Below, piece by piece: positions 10,501-20,812 of a stretch of 22,592 bases of DNA. A program made the position numbers and the translations under genes. This DNA comes from Legionella qingyii (GTDB lineage Bacteria > Pseudomonadota > Gammaproteobacteria > Legionellales > Legionellaceae). The stretch lies in the NCBI RefSeq assembly GCF_003184185.1, contig NZ_QHJG01000049.1:1673-24264 (forward strand). Reading direction: 5' to 3'. Within the stretch, counting starts at the first letter, position 1. Each line of letters begins with the position of its first letter. Under the pieces are notes generated by a model, which searched no databases, was not told where the DNA came from, and saw nothing but the letters and a program-made list of their open reading frames with translations.

Positions 10501-10803
10501 ACTCTCCATTGAACGTTGTACCCCAACAGGACGTTTAACACAGTCTTAAAGTCTGTCCGTGAGGTGACCGTCTAACGGGTGGGAATTGTTTCGGGGTGGG
10601 CCCGCGACCATCTTCGCCGTGTTTCCATTTCACCAATAGCGTAAGTTGTAAGCGCCGTTAAACACGCGACCAATAGAAGGCACAAACCCGATAGTACAAC
10701 TGTCCTATAGCGGGGTACTCGAAAAAGTGAAGTCGGCTATTCGCCAATATTAATAACTTAAGAACAAAATAATAGCAAAAATTACCCTACTCAGAATACA
10801 TCA

Positions 10804-11694
10804 AATCTCCGTCACAAGAAATTATTAGAAGTACTCGGTATCATCCCCAAACATTAACAATTTTGCAAACACTATCTTGTACAATTGGCATTTCGAGAAA
10901 AAAACTTTACCGTCGCCAAAATAGAGTTTTAGGACGAAAAGTAAATCTTGTTAGCGATTTACGGCGCCATGCTAACGATCTATTAGACACAGCGCTTAAT
11001 GGAGTTCACGCGATTAATTTAACCTATGCCAATGAAATTATAAGGAAAATTCTGGTCCTAGGCGGGTAACAAGGACATTACGAAAAAGTTATTTAACATA
11101 AAGGTGTACTAGACGAAAGTATTCATCCAAAACTCAGTTGACAAATAACCGTTCACCTACACGGAATGCGTAGCGTGTTCGGTAAAGGAGAAGTTCATTT
11201 TTGAGAAACAACTATTGTCAAGGTATTCCTTCTTTTAGCCGTGATTAACGATTTAGTTGACACCAACGATTGTTAAGTAGTTCTAAATTCAAGAGGCTAT
11301 GGGTTTATCAAAAATTTTATTTTAATCCTCGTACAACACGATCTATTCGTCTATTAAATCTATTTTAATCTTCGAGAGGTACTGAAGGATGTTGATCTAA
11401 TTTAGACTGACAAAGCCACGTTCCCAGTTTAAGTAGAAAAAGTTTTTAAAGTAATCGCAATCGATTTTTTCAAAATTAAAATCCCGAGTGCCGATTCCGG
11501 GATCCACATCCAAATTCCGGTACTCGAAGTGCTTATTTATTACCTAGCAGCTTTTATATGGAATTAACGAAGTTTTAAAATGAGTACCGACGGACTGATT
11601 CCACACTAAATAGTCGTCGAAAACTTTGTCTTGTGAGACAATTATTGCATAGTTTTATATGGTTATTTAAATTTAAATGAAATAAATACAGGTA
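10804..11694. other. Mirror CDS (leftward): LysR-family transcriptional regulator
   Basis: Reads leftward from ATG at 11694-11692 to TAA at 10806-10804, 296 residues, the normal LysR length. It begins MDINKVNLNLLVYFDTLLTE. The winged helix-turn-helix covers about residues 7-66: SVSKAADKSHLSQAAMSKIL, then LRYIFDDPLFIREAHGLKPT. The C-terminal effector-binding domain contains ISAEFLPYG-like and DTDYLAIVPRHLA segments. It should bind DNA as an oligomer and respond to a small ligand. It is divergent from the 180-residue gene across 197 bases, where LysR proteins often bind. No strong ribosome site is visible. The target is unknown. Confidence 0.88.
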
Positions 11695-11891
11695 CATAAT
11701 AGTTAGGTAAGCTATGCTACGTCCAACATTGATTTCATATCAATTAAAATTGGCATAGAACTTATTGAGCTAATCGAAATCGCGTACTTGGGTTACTTAG
11801 TAAACATTATTTAGACATTTTTTCAACTTGAAGTTTATTTAACACTAATTAAAAGTCTGATTTTAGTGAGTTTTATCGACCTCATAATAAG

Positions 11892-12434
11892 TACTCACGT
11901 TTAGTTCTTCTCCAATTTTTTCTTCAACTTGCTAATGACTCAAATTTCTTTTTTGTCCTTCTCGAGCCACAAGATTTAGTTTTTCTGTACGTTCTCTTTT
12001 ACTTTGAACTCTTGTTCGTATTTCTTAAAAACGTTTACTCGTCGGTCGTTTACCTTGTGCTCAATTGCTTTTTTCCAAGGTACTTTTTTCAACCACAACT
12101 CCCCCTGCTAAATTTCGATTAATAACTTCTGATATTTTCTTTTATACCCCTCGTTTCGACCATATTTCTTGGACTTCTTTTTCTACCCTTTCAGTGAAAT
12201 TGAAAAGGCAGAGTCCTTCTTCATCCATAAAAGAAACTTCGAGTCCGATCTCTTTTAGCGAGAAAATAATAACAACTACTATTTTGTTTATTTCACTAAC
12301 GGATGAGGTTACCACTACCATTGAATATGTTACCGTTACCTTCACAAATACTCCCACCTCTTAAAGTTAGTAGCTTAGTTTCATAATCGCTGAAATGTTA
12401 CGGACTCTCTGTCCTTAGTTCCTACACAAAGATT
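11892..12434. other. Mirror CDS (rightward): 180-residue helical protein of unknown function
   Basis: Reads rightward from ATG at 11892 (GGAG eight bases upstream) to TAA at 12434. It begins MSANQEEVKKEVERLLSLKK. Residues 1-75 are a charged helix with heptad character. A mixed domain follows: WYKEPEEKDGKVTLTFPSQE and FFEAQARENRSFIIVDD. A Gly/Asn-rich segment (YSNGDGNLYNGNGSVYEGG) precedes a short tail. No signal peptide or membrane segment is visible. I do not recognise the family; the NGDGNLYNGNGSVYEGGEF segment could help a profile search. Its end overlaps by four bases the convergent binding-protein relic, and it is divergent from the LysR gene, which may control it. Confidence 0.75.
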
Positions 12435-12770
12435 TTGTGGTTTTAATCTTTCGGTTCATCGTACCGTTCGCAACATAATAACTAGTCCGATAGGAAGCTC
12501 CATTATTTTACATAAAACGACTGACGTATCCCTTACGACCGCCGTATAAAAAAATAGAGCCTTCCCCGTATCCCAAATTATCCTTACTCATGTAGTTAGA
12601 ATGGTGATAGTTCATTGTTTAAGTAACAAGTTACACTCGAGAACCATCTATGTACAATAGGGTTACGCAAACGTCTACAATAAGTACTCTAGATATTTTT
12701 TAGGTTTCATTATTCCTGTAACCCATTAACGTTAGATTTTGACCAGCACTCCAGTCAGTCAAAAAGGTGC
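12431..12770. other. Mirror pseudogene (leftward): frameshifted family-3 solute-binding protein
   Basis: Leftward reading gives three frames that join into one family-like sequence. RPVLDCNYP is followed, in another frame, by CPYYFGFFIDLMNNICKRIG and ITCIYQELTLNNEF. After a further shift comes LLDSGKIDVLIPIKPYAPSE with KYAASIPYAVSKIHFITSKD, ending at TAG 12433-12431. This matches periplasmic amino-acid-binding proteins of ABC importers (G-x-DLM...I, SGxIDxL, PY-x-VS). At least two frameshifts and a short length make it a pseudogene. Rightward ORFs in the same stretch (for example one starting at 12586) fit nothing and I regard them as overlaps. Confidence 0.6.
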
Positions 12771-12881
12771 TTCTACTAGGTTATTAACACGAAATACTTT
12801 TTTATAGCTGGACAGCTCTTTTTTTTCTATCTTACTATCACTAAAAAATTCAGCCAACGGGCCAATCAAAATCCCGGTTCT

Positions 12882-14141
12882 TACTTGTATCAGTACGTTA
12901 ATTGAGTTCTTTCTTTTGTCGAGACCTAATAAAATGACTAGCAGAATTAGTCAAAATAACCAAGTAGATAACGAATAGGGTAAGACGGCGGAGATAAAAA
13001 TGTGAGAAGGCTGGTCAACTAATAGAGAGGACTTACCTCACTTTTGTCGTCCGCATAAAACGAGCCTGATTGGGAACGTTAAAAGGGAGATCCTGTTAAG
13101 TAACCAAGGGGGTATAACCCCGCTTCAAGACTAAACATGCCGGCATTTTTTTATGACTATTAATCGAACGAGCCTTCGTGCGACCCAATAGAGAATTGCC
13201 AGTATAGTAAAACCTGTTTGACGAAAACCGAGAATAATAAGTCGGCGAAAAATTGTCCTAAATACCTTCCCTGAAAACGACACCGTTCTCGTAAGCGTAG
13301 TCTTGATTGATGGTAATTGTTTAAACACTCAAAACCGTCCTAATTGTCATACCGCCCATAACCGATATAATAACCCGGTTAGTAACCACCCAATAATAGT
13401 TTAAGTGTCCGACAGGGGACCAAAAGCACCAGTAAGGGAAAATGACAACGTCGTCATCGGAGTTAATGTTGTGACCCCGAACGGACCACCTTTAACGGCC
13501 TCGTATTTTAAGACGCGGTTGGACTTTTTCTTTCGTATAACTCATTTGAGTTGTAATAGGCCGTTAAGTTTAGTAATAAAGTTTTAGTGGGTGTGAATTA
13601 GGTAAACGACTAATAGTCGTGTGATAAATGGAAACGCCACCTATATAAAATGCTTAAACCGGGTCAAATAGAGCGACCCTTTACCAGATACAGAGGTCCT
13701 TACTAGCGTCCAATATTACGACATAATAGTCGGCGTGAACGAAATCCTCGGAGAACCGAAGGCGTCGTAGAAAGTTTTGCGTACGGCTAGGTATTTTAAT
13801 AATAAGACCGGTACCAGCGATGATGAAACTAAAAACGGCGGTACCAACGAAAAGTTATAGGGAGTTAGTACTAAAACGAGAAACCTGAATAACCCAAATC
13901 GTAATGTTCGCAGTGTTGTTGGTACTGTTATGTATAGAGGTTATCCAGAGTATGACGGTAAGTTCCCCTTCAGTACCCCCGTGTTAATTCAAATGCCTGT
14001 AACCCACTACGGTAATAAACGAAATAACCGCCAAACGACTAACAACATAGTTAATAAAACGGGTAATAAAATACGACATAGTGGCGTAACTAACGCTCGT
14101 AAAACACAAACCAGATAAATTTTGGATGTCAAGTATGTATT
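12882..14141. other. Mirror CDS (rightward): major facilitator superfamily transporter
   Basis: Reads rightward from ATG at 12882 to TAA at 14141, 419 residues. A second ATG at 12894 is possible, and no strong ribosome site distinguishes them. It begins MNIVMQLTQERKQLWIILLI. About twelve hydrophobic segments are separated by short loops. The loop after TM2 reads GSPILGRSSDLYGRKKILII, the MFS motif A (GxxxDRxGRKx) in a variant form. TM1 contains SFIGSSIAYPILPPLF. A longer hydrophilic stretch near residues 205-235 (KILRQPEKESILSK) is the central loop between the two six-helix bundles. It lies in the inner membrane; the substrate cannot be predicted. It is convergent with the GGDEF gene, with a 27-base gap. 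Confidence 0.9.
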
Positions 14142-14168
14142 AATCTCTAATTCCCAAGTACGAACGTA

Positions 14169-15692
14169 GATAAACTAATTTAGCTACTTAAGCTGTGCTA
14201 AAGCAGGATCGCAAAAACGTGCTATGTAACGTAGCAGTCGCTCCAAATTATCAAACCAACCCAATAGTAGGAACCCTTATGTTGGGCGATGGGGGTGCGA
14301 TTAGCATTGTTTTGCCCTTTGTAGACTTAGCCCTACACCATCAAGGTTTAATGATTGTCGAACAGCGTCACTGAGACGTTTAAATTAACGTGGAAGGTAG
14401 ACTCATAGACCGTTTTATGTCCATTTGAGAAGTGGAGGTATAGCACGTTCGTTCAGCCACGACGCCCAATGAGACAAAAAATTACGAACTCGTTGTTCAA
14501 AATCTCGTAGTAGTGGTCGGTCTACTGGTTCTGACAGCAATATTGCGAATTTCTTTAGCTATAGGTAGTATTATTAACGATAACCAAACCTTATTGCGTT
14601 ACGTGCAAAGGTAAGGACAAATTCCTTCAGTAGCTTAGCTGCTGCTAAGCGATGAGGACAATTAGGTAGCTCTATTCTGTAAAGGACTTCGTTTTTAACG
14701 TCGAAGAAAAAAAGTGATTATAGGAGAGGATGTGGATGTTTTACAACCTAAAGAGGTTCCCATAATTTATGTCCACGTTATGAGGTACTAACGGTCTTGC
14801 GTGAAGGTAAAAAAGCCACCATCTCTTCAAGCGGTCAGGTTCTTTACGGTCTAACATAAAAAAAGGTATTTAGTCAATTATGCGAAGAACCCCAGTACAA
14901 TAATACTTTTTATAGACAAAAAACTGGTATATTGAGAAGAAATCTTATCGGACAGTTAAACTACTAAACGCCTAACCGTATTTATTATCAAGAAACAAAT
15001 AGTTGCTAGTCATGTCTATGACCCGAAACAAGCTATCGGCGAACGTAAAGTGCATTTGCTAAAGCGAGCACTTACCTAACTCACTATAGTACTTTACGCT
15101 AGTGTTAAGGAAACAATAAAAAATTGTATTAACCCCAACATTAATCTCTCTGTCCCTTCGTTCATGGTAGAAATGCGGTTTTTATTAGTAGTAGTGAACG
15201 TATTCCAAAAAGACAAACATAATGAAGGTTTAAAAATGTTATGAGGTACCCTATCCCTAGTACTCATATTATCGTTACTACTTTATCAAGTACCCGCAAA
15301 ACTGGTTCGTAAAGCCGAAGTAGTATTGGATCGTACGACGTGCGACGCCGTAATTGTATAAGTTCGGATAAGAGAAATAACTACTGATTATTAGGAAGTG
15401 GTTCACGTCTACATTATAGTGCATTTATGACAAGCGAAACGAGGTGGACATAAAAACGAACAACATTTAGTGCCCGATAGAAACGTAAATAAACCTCACG
15501 AAGAAGATCGAGAACCCACGCAAAAGAATGAAATAGAAGTTCTTATTGACACAAAACTTTATGAGGTTTTAGACAAGCGCCTCGTAAGTATAGAACAAGA
15601 CGAGATAGTTAGTTACGGAATTGATAAAATAACTCCGCAAGCTAAAGACGAACGTTAAGAAAGAATCACAATTCTCATAAGAAAAGTCCGTA
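14169..15692. other. Mirror CDS (leftward): PAS-PAS-GGDEF diguanylate cyclase
   Basis: Reads leftward from ATG at 15692-15690 (AAAGGA nine bases upstream) to TAG at 14171-14169, 507 residues. Domains in order: helical coiled coil (about 10-90); PAS 1 (about 91-205, ALGEGLLVINKENRLEYVNA to IVIAFHDIT); PAS 2 (about 215-325, IEQSPVSVLIVDKQRTIIYA to HFVGVGEDISEKK); GGDEF domain (about 340-507). The GGDEF domain starts YLDGLTGVANRRRFD and includes MMDIDFFKRYNDSLGH and the active-site motif GGEEF at 419-423, so it should make c-di-GMP. I see no RxxD inhibitory site just before it (DLLARY instead). No membrane segment is visible. The start overlaps the FIST stop by eight bases, indicating translational coupling. 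Confidence 0.93.
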
Positions 15693-16842
15693 GCACCAAA
15701 AGGAAATTAAGTGGATACCGATCCGGACATTAGCAAACTAAATATACTTACGGAAACTTAACAAGAGGTATTCACGATTTCGGTTGCTGCACTAATAAGA
15801 CTTTATAGAAAAGATGTAGAAAAAAGTTGGGGACTGCGACATAGAGGTCTAACGCTTCCTACGTTAGCGTTCGGTCCTGGTTAACGCCAAACGGTTATCT
15901 ACTAACTTAAAGGACTTTTCAAACGAGTTATAAAAAATAATCTAGTTAAGGTACTCGGCGGTATTTTTGGTCTGGTAATAGCTAACGTGTCATTTTGAAA
16001 TTCGAAGGTAGACCTAATCGAAAAACTTATCTCGCGTGTATTAGTTGAGGCAACTACGCATAGTGGTCACCGCATCGCCTTTTAAAGTACCCTAGTTCAA
16101 GTAGTTGAACGCGAAAATGATATGCCCGTATAAGAAGATGACGGCCTATAGGCAAATAAAGTAACTGTTATGCGACGAGTCCTACACGAACCCAGTGCTG
16201 GTTGGAAAGTAAGGGTGTATGTTTTACGACACGAAATTTACCAAATTTTCCTATCTAACATAATTGGTTCTATTCCCGATGCCTTAGTCATACTTTTCGC
16301 GGAAGTCGTTTCTAGGTGCAAAAGAATTTTGCCTCCAGTAGCGGGCGTCTTGGTGGTTTTTCACATTACGGAGGATTCTGTAGGACATTTTATACTCAAT
16401 AAACAAGGAGCGCGAGTCTATTAGGTAGGTGATTGTTTTTTCGCTTCGACAAAAATCTTAATCATCTTCCCCGAGCACGAAGTTCAACAACTTCATCTAA
16501 TAATTGTTTGTGGTCAGGACTTAGTATTAATTATAAAAAATTTAGTAAATACATAGGTTGTCGCCAACATTTCGGTAGGTTCCGCTTCGATTGGGGACTT
16601 TCCCATACTAGCCATATTGGTAACCCGGGTTAAAGTGGACGACACCACGTAGGGTAATGAAAGTGTAAGCCTTTTTCCCTTAAATAAAGTAACCGATATC
16701 GTAGTTCCAGTATTACTGAACTTGTTTTTTTTTCTTGTTCGAGGTATAATCCAACTGTATGACGGCGTACTTTGAGAGACTGACGTCATACACCGAGAAC
16801 GCTTCAACTGACAGGTTATGCTTACCTAACGACTCACGAGTA
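15685..16842. other. Mirror CDS (leftward): FIST-domain sensory protein
   Basis: Reads leftward from ATG at 16842-16840 (GGGG ten bases upstream) to TGA at 15687-15685, 385 residues. It begins MSTQQSIRIGQSTSQEPHTA. FIST landmarks appear in order: LVLFFCSSHYDLDAIA near 38-53; VMGCTTAGEIGPNGY with Cys near 65; TLFGGSAGDDLRFKKTW near 160-176; and, in the FIST_C part, LACDCILR and VVGFSTYGEQFKGIHINQT near 350-370. FIST domains are cytoplasmic modules thought to bind small ligands such as amino acids and often sit beside signalling enzymes. Here the stop overlaps the start of the PAS-PAS-GGDEF gene, so FIST is likely the input partner of that cyclase. Confidence 0.9.
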
Positions 16843-17020
16843 GATTGTATGGGGTATAAAATCTCTACGTTCGAACATTTTGCCTGAGATTTCGATAAGA
16901 ATTAACAATTTTATAATCGCAATTGAGTTAATTATATTGATATCGTATCCAAAAAAATGTTACTTCAAATTACACGATATTGAGTCGATCTTGGACAACG
17001 AAGACTATTTCAAGCCACTG

Positions 17021-17048
17021 CCGTCGCTTCTCTTCGAGAAGCGAACGG
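17021..17048. repeat. Strong hairpin after the NagA-like gene
   Basis: Printed cgcttctc (17025-17032) and gagaagcg (17036-17043) are perfect complements with a 3-base loop. The stem extends through ccgt (17021-17024) with acgg (17045-17048) past a one-base bulge. It lies immediately beyond the mirror nagA stop at 17050, as expected of a terminator, though no T-run follows in the leftward direction. Confidence 0.8.
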
Positions 17049-17049
17049 A

Positions 17050-18471
17050 GATTAATGTACACGTTACTTAAAGAGCAAGCCCTACCGAAAGAAGCTATCG
17101 GCCCCCGAAATTATTTTTTGGTATTACTTCGTTCGACCTATATCCGGTAACATAAACGACTACGAGGTCATGCAATGGTAATGTACTTGAATTTTATTCA
17201 ACGGGTAATACTAATTTTTATCTTTTTAAAAACAGTAGGCTATTTAACACATAGGATAGGTATCTATTCCTTCGGTAAGACCCCAACCACTATTCACGAC
17301 TTATGTATCTTAGGTATGCTAAAAGACCACTAAGTAATACGTAACTAAGTTTTATAAAAACGCGCGTTTCACTATTACCCCGCCGTGATGGACGTTCACA
17401 AAAATGATTAGGAACGAGAGGTCTCCCATTTCAAGGAAAAAAGTAGTCTTTTAGTGGTAATAATAGACGGTTTATCTTTGATAAAACAAGGAACATTTAT
17501 AGGTCTCAAGGATCAAATATACGAGGTAGAAACGTCGGTCATCCCGGATTCCGTAGTCAGTGTTCTTATTAAAACAAAAATTAACATAAAACATATTCTC
17601 TTTATTTACTTCGCCTATTTACATGAGGTAGGCGTTACTCGAGCTGCGGTCGCCCCGTTGCTAGTCCTAAAAGTTCATAGGTAACCTGTTACACCGAAAC
17701 ACGCAGTAAATTTCATTCAAGGGAACAAAGAGCCGATGTACTAAGGACCGTTGGTAAGGGCTCTACACATTTGGGTGTTCGTGGTCGACATTGTCGTGCG
17801 GGTTACTGGAGAAATAGTTGACCTAACGTTACAGGATACTTATGAAAATGTTTTTATGGAAGAACAAGTTCCAATAAACAAACAAATTATTTAAGAAGAC
17901 GCGGACCATTTAGTCCCCGTTACCAATAAAAGGTAACAAAATGTAACCCACGATGCGATTACTATAGAGATTTAACAAGATATCTTTATGCCAGAACATC
18001 ACAGAGAAGTCGTACCCGGGGGAATGTTAAAAAACGCTACTTCCCAGGGAGATCTACGTGGGGTTCTTAAACCCACACCGGACGCCATCCTAAAACGAGA
18101 ACAAAAACTTATTTTAGTAATTAAAAACGGTTACTAAAAAAATTCCGCCCATAACCGTATCTATGATTTCATCGATTACGCATTCTTTCAGGTCAAAAAG
18201 GGTCACGAAATTGTTACGTGAGGTTAACAAGCAGTGGGTAAAGTAGCGGATTCAGTCGCTTTAGTTATGGTGGAACTGGCACTTGTACCCGTAGATTGTA
18301 AGGGCCGTAATTCTTTATCCTAGGAAATCTTAGTTATTAAAAAAGAAGAACTTCTCCCCTATTTAGTAGTAGTTGTAACTTATCATGAAAATGTGGTAGT
18401 AGCCATTAAACGTGTACAAAATTGAGGAAATAGGGACGTGGCAATATTTGTATTTATAAAAATTAATCGTA
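17050..18471. other. nagA: Mirror CDS (leftward): N-acetylglucosamine-6-phosphate deacetylase-like amidohydrolase
   Basis: Reads leftward from ATG at 18471-18469 (GAGGG eight bases upstream) to TAG at 17052-17050, 473 residues against about 380 for typical NagA. Metal and active-site motifs are in place: DAHVHGQGG (His 62 and 64), HLEGPF (Glu 141), IGHCNP (His 214), THLGNG (His 236), IADGVHL, LVTDA (Asp 306) and LAGSAAPLS near 360. The usual FNAM after the second-domain His reads LGNG, and the REPG block is not recognisable, so substrate preference may differ. About 95 residues after the AGS motif form a C-terminal extension. It should deacetylate GlcNAc-6-P in the cytoplasm and is divergent from the nagB-like gene. 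Confidence 0.85.
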
Positions 18472-18758
18472 AATTTATGGGAGTATCCCTAATTGAGGCC
18501 AATTCCTAGATTATAAAAAATCTTGAATTGGGGGAGTCCTTTACGGGATCTCAAGGAAACGATTTAACCGATCTTAGCATTCAGCTATTTAGTTCACAAA
18601 TGATAAGTAACCGTAGGACGCGTTAACATTAACATTGTTTTATATTCTTACTCTACTTACTTACCAAAACATACTAGTAAGAATTAGTTGGTAAGGAAAA
18701 ATAGGATTGAAAAACAAATATAGCCTATATTGCGGAGCTTGAGAGCCTCTTTTATAAA
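18472..18758. other. 287-base divergent intergenic region between mirror nagA and nagB
   Basis: This gap separates two outward-reading mirror starts, so it should hold both promoters and any operator. I see only short chance frames, for example a leftward stretch ending at 18509 that lacks a start. No palindrome obvious enough to name as an operator was found by eye. Confidence 0.5.
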
Positions 18759-19637
18759 TACAAATCAGCGTAAAAACAATCCCTTTGTGGACTTCCATAC
18801 CGTTCATCCCGACGAGCTCTTTAAGTTTTCTTTTAGTACCTTGTATTACTCTTTTTTTATGGATGTCAAAATCCTGAGCGTTGTCCCTCGTGAGGCCTTG
18901 GAAATATATTCCTTAATCAAGCAGACGTATTTCTTCTTTTAAACCTAAAAAGTAATCACTAATGTAAATTAAATCTACTCATAACCCCGAACCTTGGTTT
19001 GGTACTCGTTAGAATATTAATGATATACGTAGCAGTAAAAAAATTAGTACATTTATAATTTTTTCTTTTATAAGTATACGAACTACCTTGACACAGTGAA
19101 CTCAATTAACTCCTCGTACGCTTTTTTATACTTCTTGTCTAATTTCTCCGACCACCGTATCTGTAAGTTGATAATCCAAACCCACACTTGCCCGTATAAC
19201 CAAAATTACTTGGGCCGAGGAGTAACCTAAGATTTTGTGCTGATTAGTTCAATCTACTTTTCTGAGCACTGAGGTTAGTTGCTAAAAAGTTCAGTTTTCT
19301 ACTTCAGGGCTGAGTACGTTATTGTTACCCTTAACCTTGTTAAGATGTTTTGTCATTTCGTACAATAAATAATCGCTGTCCAAGTCGTTTTCGTTTATAA
19401 TAGAGACGACAAATACGCCGAAGAAGTGGCTTACTTCTATATGGACGTTGGCGAAATATACGAGTATTTATGCAATGCTATTATGAGCTATGTCTACGCC
19501 GTAGATTCAACGGCAGTAGCCAATTGGGTTATTTTAGTAATAAGAAGAGACTTGCATATATACGAGGATGTTGAGGTCACCTCGGGGTTAAGAATGGACA
19601 AAGACTCGTGAGTTTAAGTTAATTAGAATGAGTTATT
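18759..19637. other. nagB: Mirror CDS (rightward): glucosamine-6-phosphate deaminase
   Basis: Reads rightward from ATG at 18759 (GGAG ten bases upstream) to TAA at 19637, 292 residues, slightly longer than usual. It begins MFSRIFVRETPEGMASRAAR. Family motifs: LGLATGSTP (38-46, phosphate loop), TFNLDEYWGL with catalytic Asp 73, and GLGVNGHIGFNEPGS (140-154) with His 146 and Glu 151. The second Asp of the E. coli enzyme is Asn here, as I recall in several NagB proteins of other phyla. ITMGIGTILQ and ATGSAKA follow in the expected order. It would convert glucosamine-6-P to fructose-6-P and ammonia in the cytoplasm, acting after NagA. A terminator-like hairpin follows at 19668-19700. Confidence 0.92.
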
Positions 19638-19667
19638 TTATAACTATTTGTAACCGTGAACCGTAAG

Positions 19668-19700
19668 ACGGCGGAATTTTAAAATTAAAAATTTCGCCGT
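19668..19700. repeat. 13-bp hairpin with AT-rich loop, likely terminator for mirror nagB and YtjA-like gene
   Basis: Printed acggcggaatttt (19668-19680) pairs with aaaatttcgccgt (19688-19700) with one wobble and a 7-base loop. It lies between the convergent mirror stops at 19637 and 19735. A-runs on one side and T-runs on the other fit a bidirectional intrinsic terminator. Confidence 0.82.
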
Positions 19701-19734
19701 TCTATAATAATGACAACCATTCTGAGACTCAAGG

Positions 19735-19938
19735 AATTAGATTTTCCCCCAAAAGTTGATGTCACCCTTGGCCACAACCACTTACTTTCTTTATATATTA
19801 GTCATTATACTCTTTTTATTAACATCTTTATATTTTATGTTAAAAACGTAATTTATAACTACGTCCTCGCCAAGGAAATATAGGGTACATAGGACTTTGT
19901 TAGCGATATTGATTTTTTTATTTTCGTCAAGAATTGTA
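19735..19938. other. Mirror CDS (leftward): YtjA/DUF1328-like small membrane protein
   Basis: Reads leftward from ATG at 19938-19936 (AAAAGGA eight bases upstream) to TAA at 19737-19735, 67 residues. It begins MLRTAFIFLVIAIVSGYMGY, then has a short Gly/Ala-containing turn and a second hydrophobic helix (IVFYISTIIFLILLIIYFF) and a short Pro-rich tail. The MLRxAxIFLVIAxxxGxxGxxG start and two-helix layout match the DUF1328/YtjA family of inner-membrane peptides (typically 50-60 residues), whose function is not established. It stands alone and is convergent with nagB. Confidence 0.75.
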
Positions 19939-20275
19939 AAATAAAAAGGAAAAAGTCTTATTTTCTCATATAGAAAGTAACGCACGTAAATTTAAAATTT
20001 TAAGTAGTATGAGAAAATTCAAGATAAACAAAATTAATATCTATAGAAACCGCTCCTAGTGTAGATATACTGAGTTTGTAAGTAAAGAATATGGACTAAT
20101 GGGATACTTAATAAGGATTTTTATTCTCTAAGATTTTCTTGAACGCCCATTCAGGGTCAGAGTAAGATCCTATTTGGGGCTCATTTTCGACTGCTGCAAC
20201 TATATATAATATTAATTTCATCATGTATACCTTAAATACATGAGCAAAGTATACATTTCCTATCCCTCTAAGTTG
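19939..20275. other. 337-base AT-rich noncoding gap upstream of two divergent mirror genes
   Basis: No frame longer than about 30 codons is open here in any of the printed or mirror readings I made. In the rightward mirror reading a TATAAT-like hexamer lies at 20209-20214, about 60 bases before the response-regulator start. A ctgacg hexamer 14-15 bases earlier is a weak -35 candidate. I see nothing else. Confidence 0.4.
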
Positions 20276-20704
20276 TACTGCTGAGTTCAACTATAAAACA
20301 TGCATCTTCTACTACTGCAACTATAACTCTGATACGTTGCACTCAAATGGTTTTACTTATTCCGTCAACTATAACGACATCGTTTCTTACCCTTTGTCCG
20401 TGACCTATACAATATACCTGCAGTACCATTTTTATCTTAGTTCGGATTACACTATAACGAACTAGAATTGTACGGAGTTTACTTGCCGTAACTAAAAAAC
20501 TTTTTCAATTCCTTTCCAAAACTAAAACCTCTATAATTCCAAAAGCACGAATGATCGTGTATGTGAAGACTTCTTTTCGAGTAGTGGTCCCTAAATGTAC
20601 ATAGACCGACATAATAGTTTGGGGACGTTATATGCCTACGCGATTTATAAAACACCACACGAAGACGTTCACTTCTTTACAGTTTTAATAAAAAATACGT
20701 CATT
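20276..20704. other. Mirror CDS (rightward): single-domain response regulator
   Basis: Reads rightward from ATG at 20276 (GGGAG seven bases upstream) to TAA at 20704, 142 residues. It is one receiver domain: VDILYVEDDDVD (acidic pocket at 11-13), VILLDLNMPQMNG with phosphoacceptor Asp 63, VFVLTST (Thr 93) and GCIIKPLQY (Lys 115). There is no output domain, so it would act by protein-protein contact or phosphorelay, like CheY or the Rcp1 type linked to phytochrome-like kinases. No histidine kinase is adjacent in the window. Its own ribosome site and the upstream gap suggest independent transcription. It converges with the HEPN-like gene. Confidence 0.92.
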
Positions 20705-20812
20705 TACTGTCAGATAAATTCGTACTCAAGTTCATGGATTAGGAGTAATAGGAAAGGGATACTTCTAATATATTGTATGTACAATAACTACCGAAATACG
20801 ACTGATTTTTAA

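Noticed and set aside
10500..10740. Opposing mirror frames of about 60-80 codons after the IS66 relic
   Set aside because: Frames are open on both mirror strands because of higher GC; neither shows a family or convincing start.
12065..12364. Conventional 99-codon plus ORF rich in Ser and Thr, with an overlapping 71-codon minus ORF
   Set aside because: Both are shadows of the mirror 180-residue helical gene.
12509..12785. Rightward mirror ORFs starting at 12509 and 12586
   Set aside because: They overlap the binding-protein pseudogene, which gives a coherent family match in the opposite mirror direction.
18509..18600. Leftward mirror frame of about 29 codons in the nagA/nagB gap
   Set aside because: It has no start codon, is preceded by a stop, and lies where promoters are expected.
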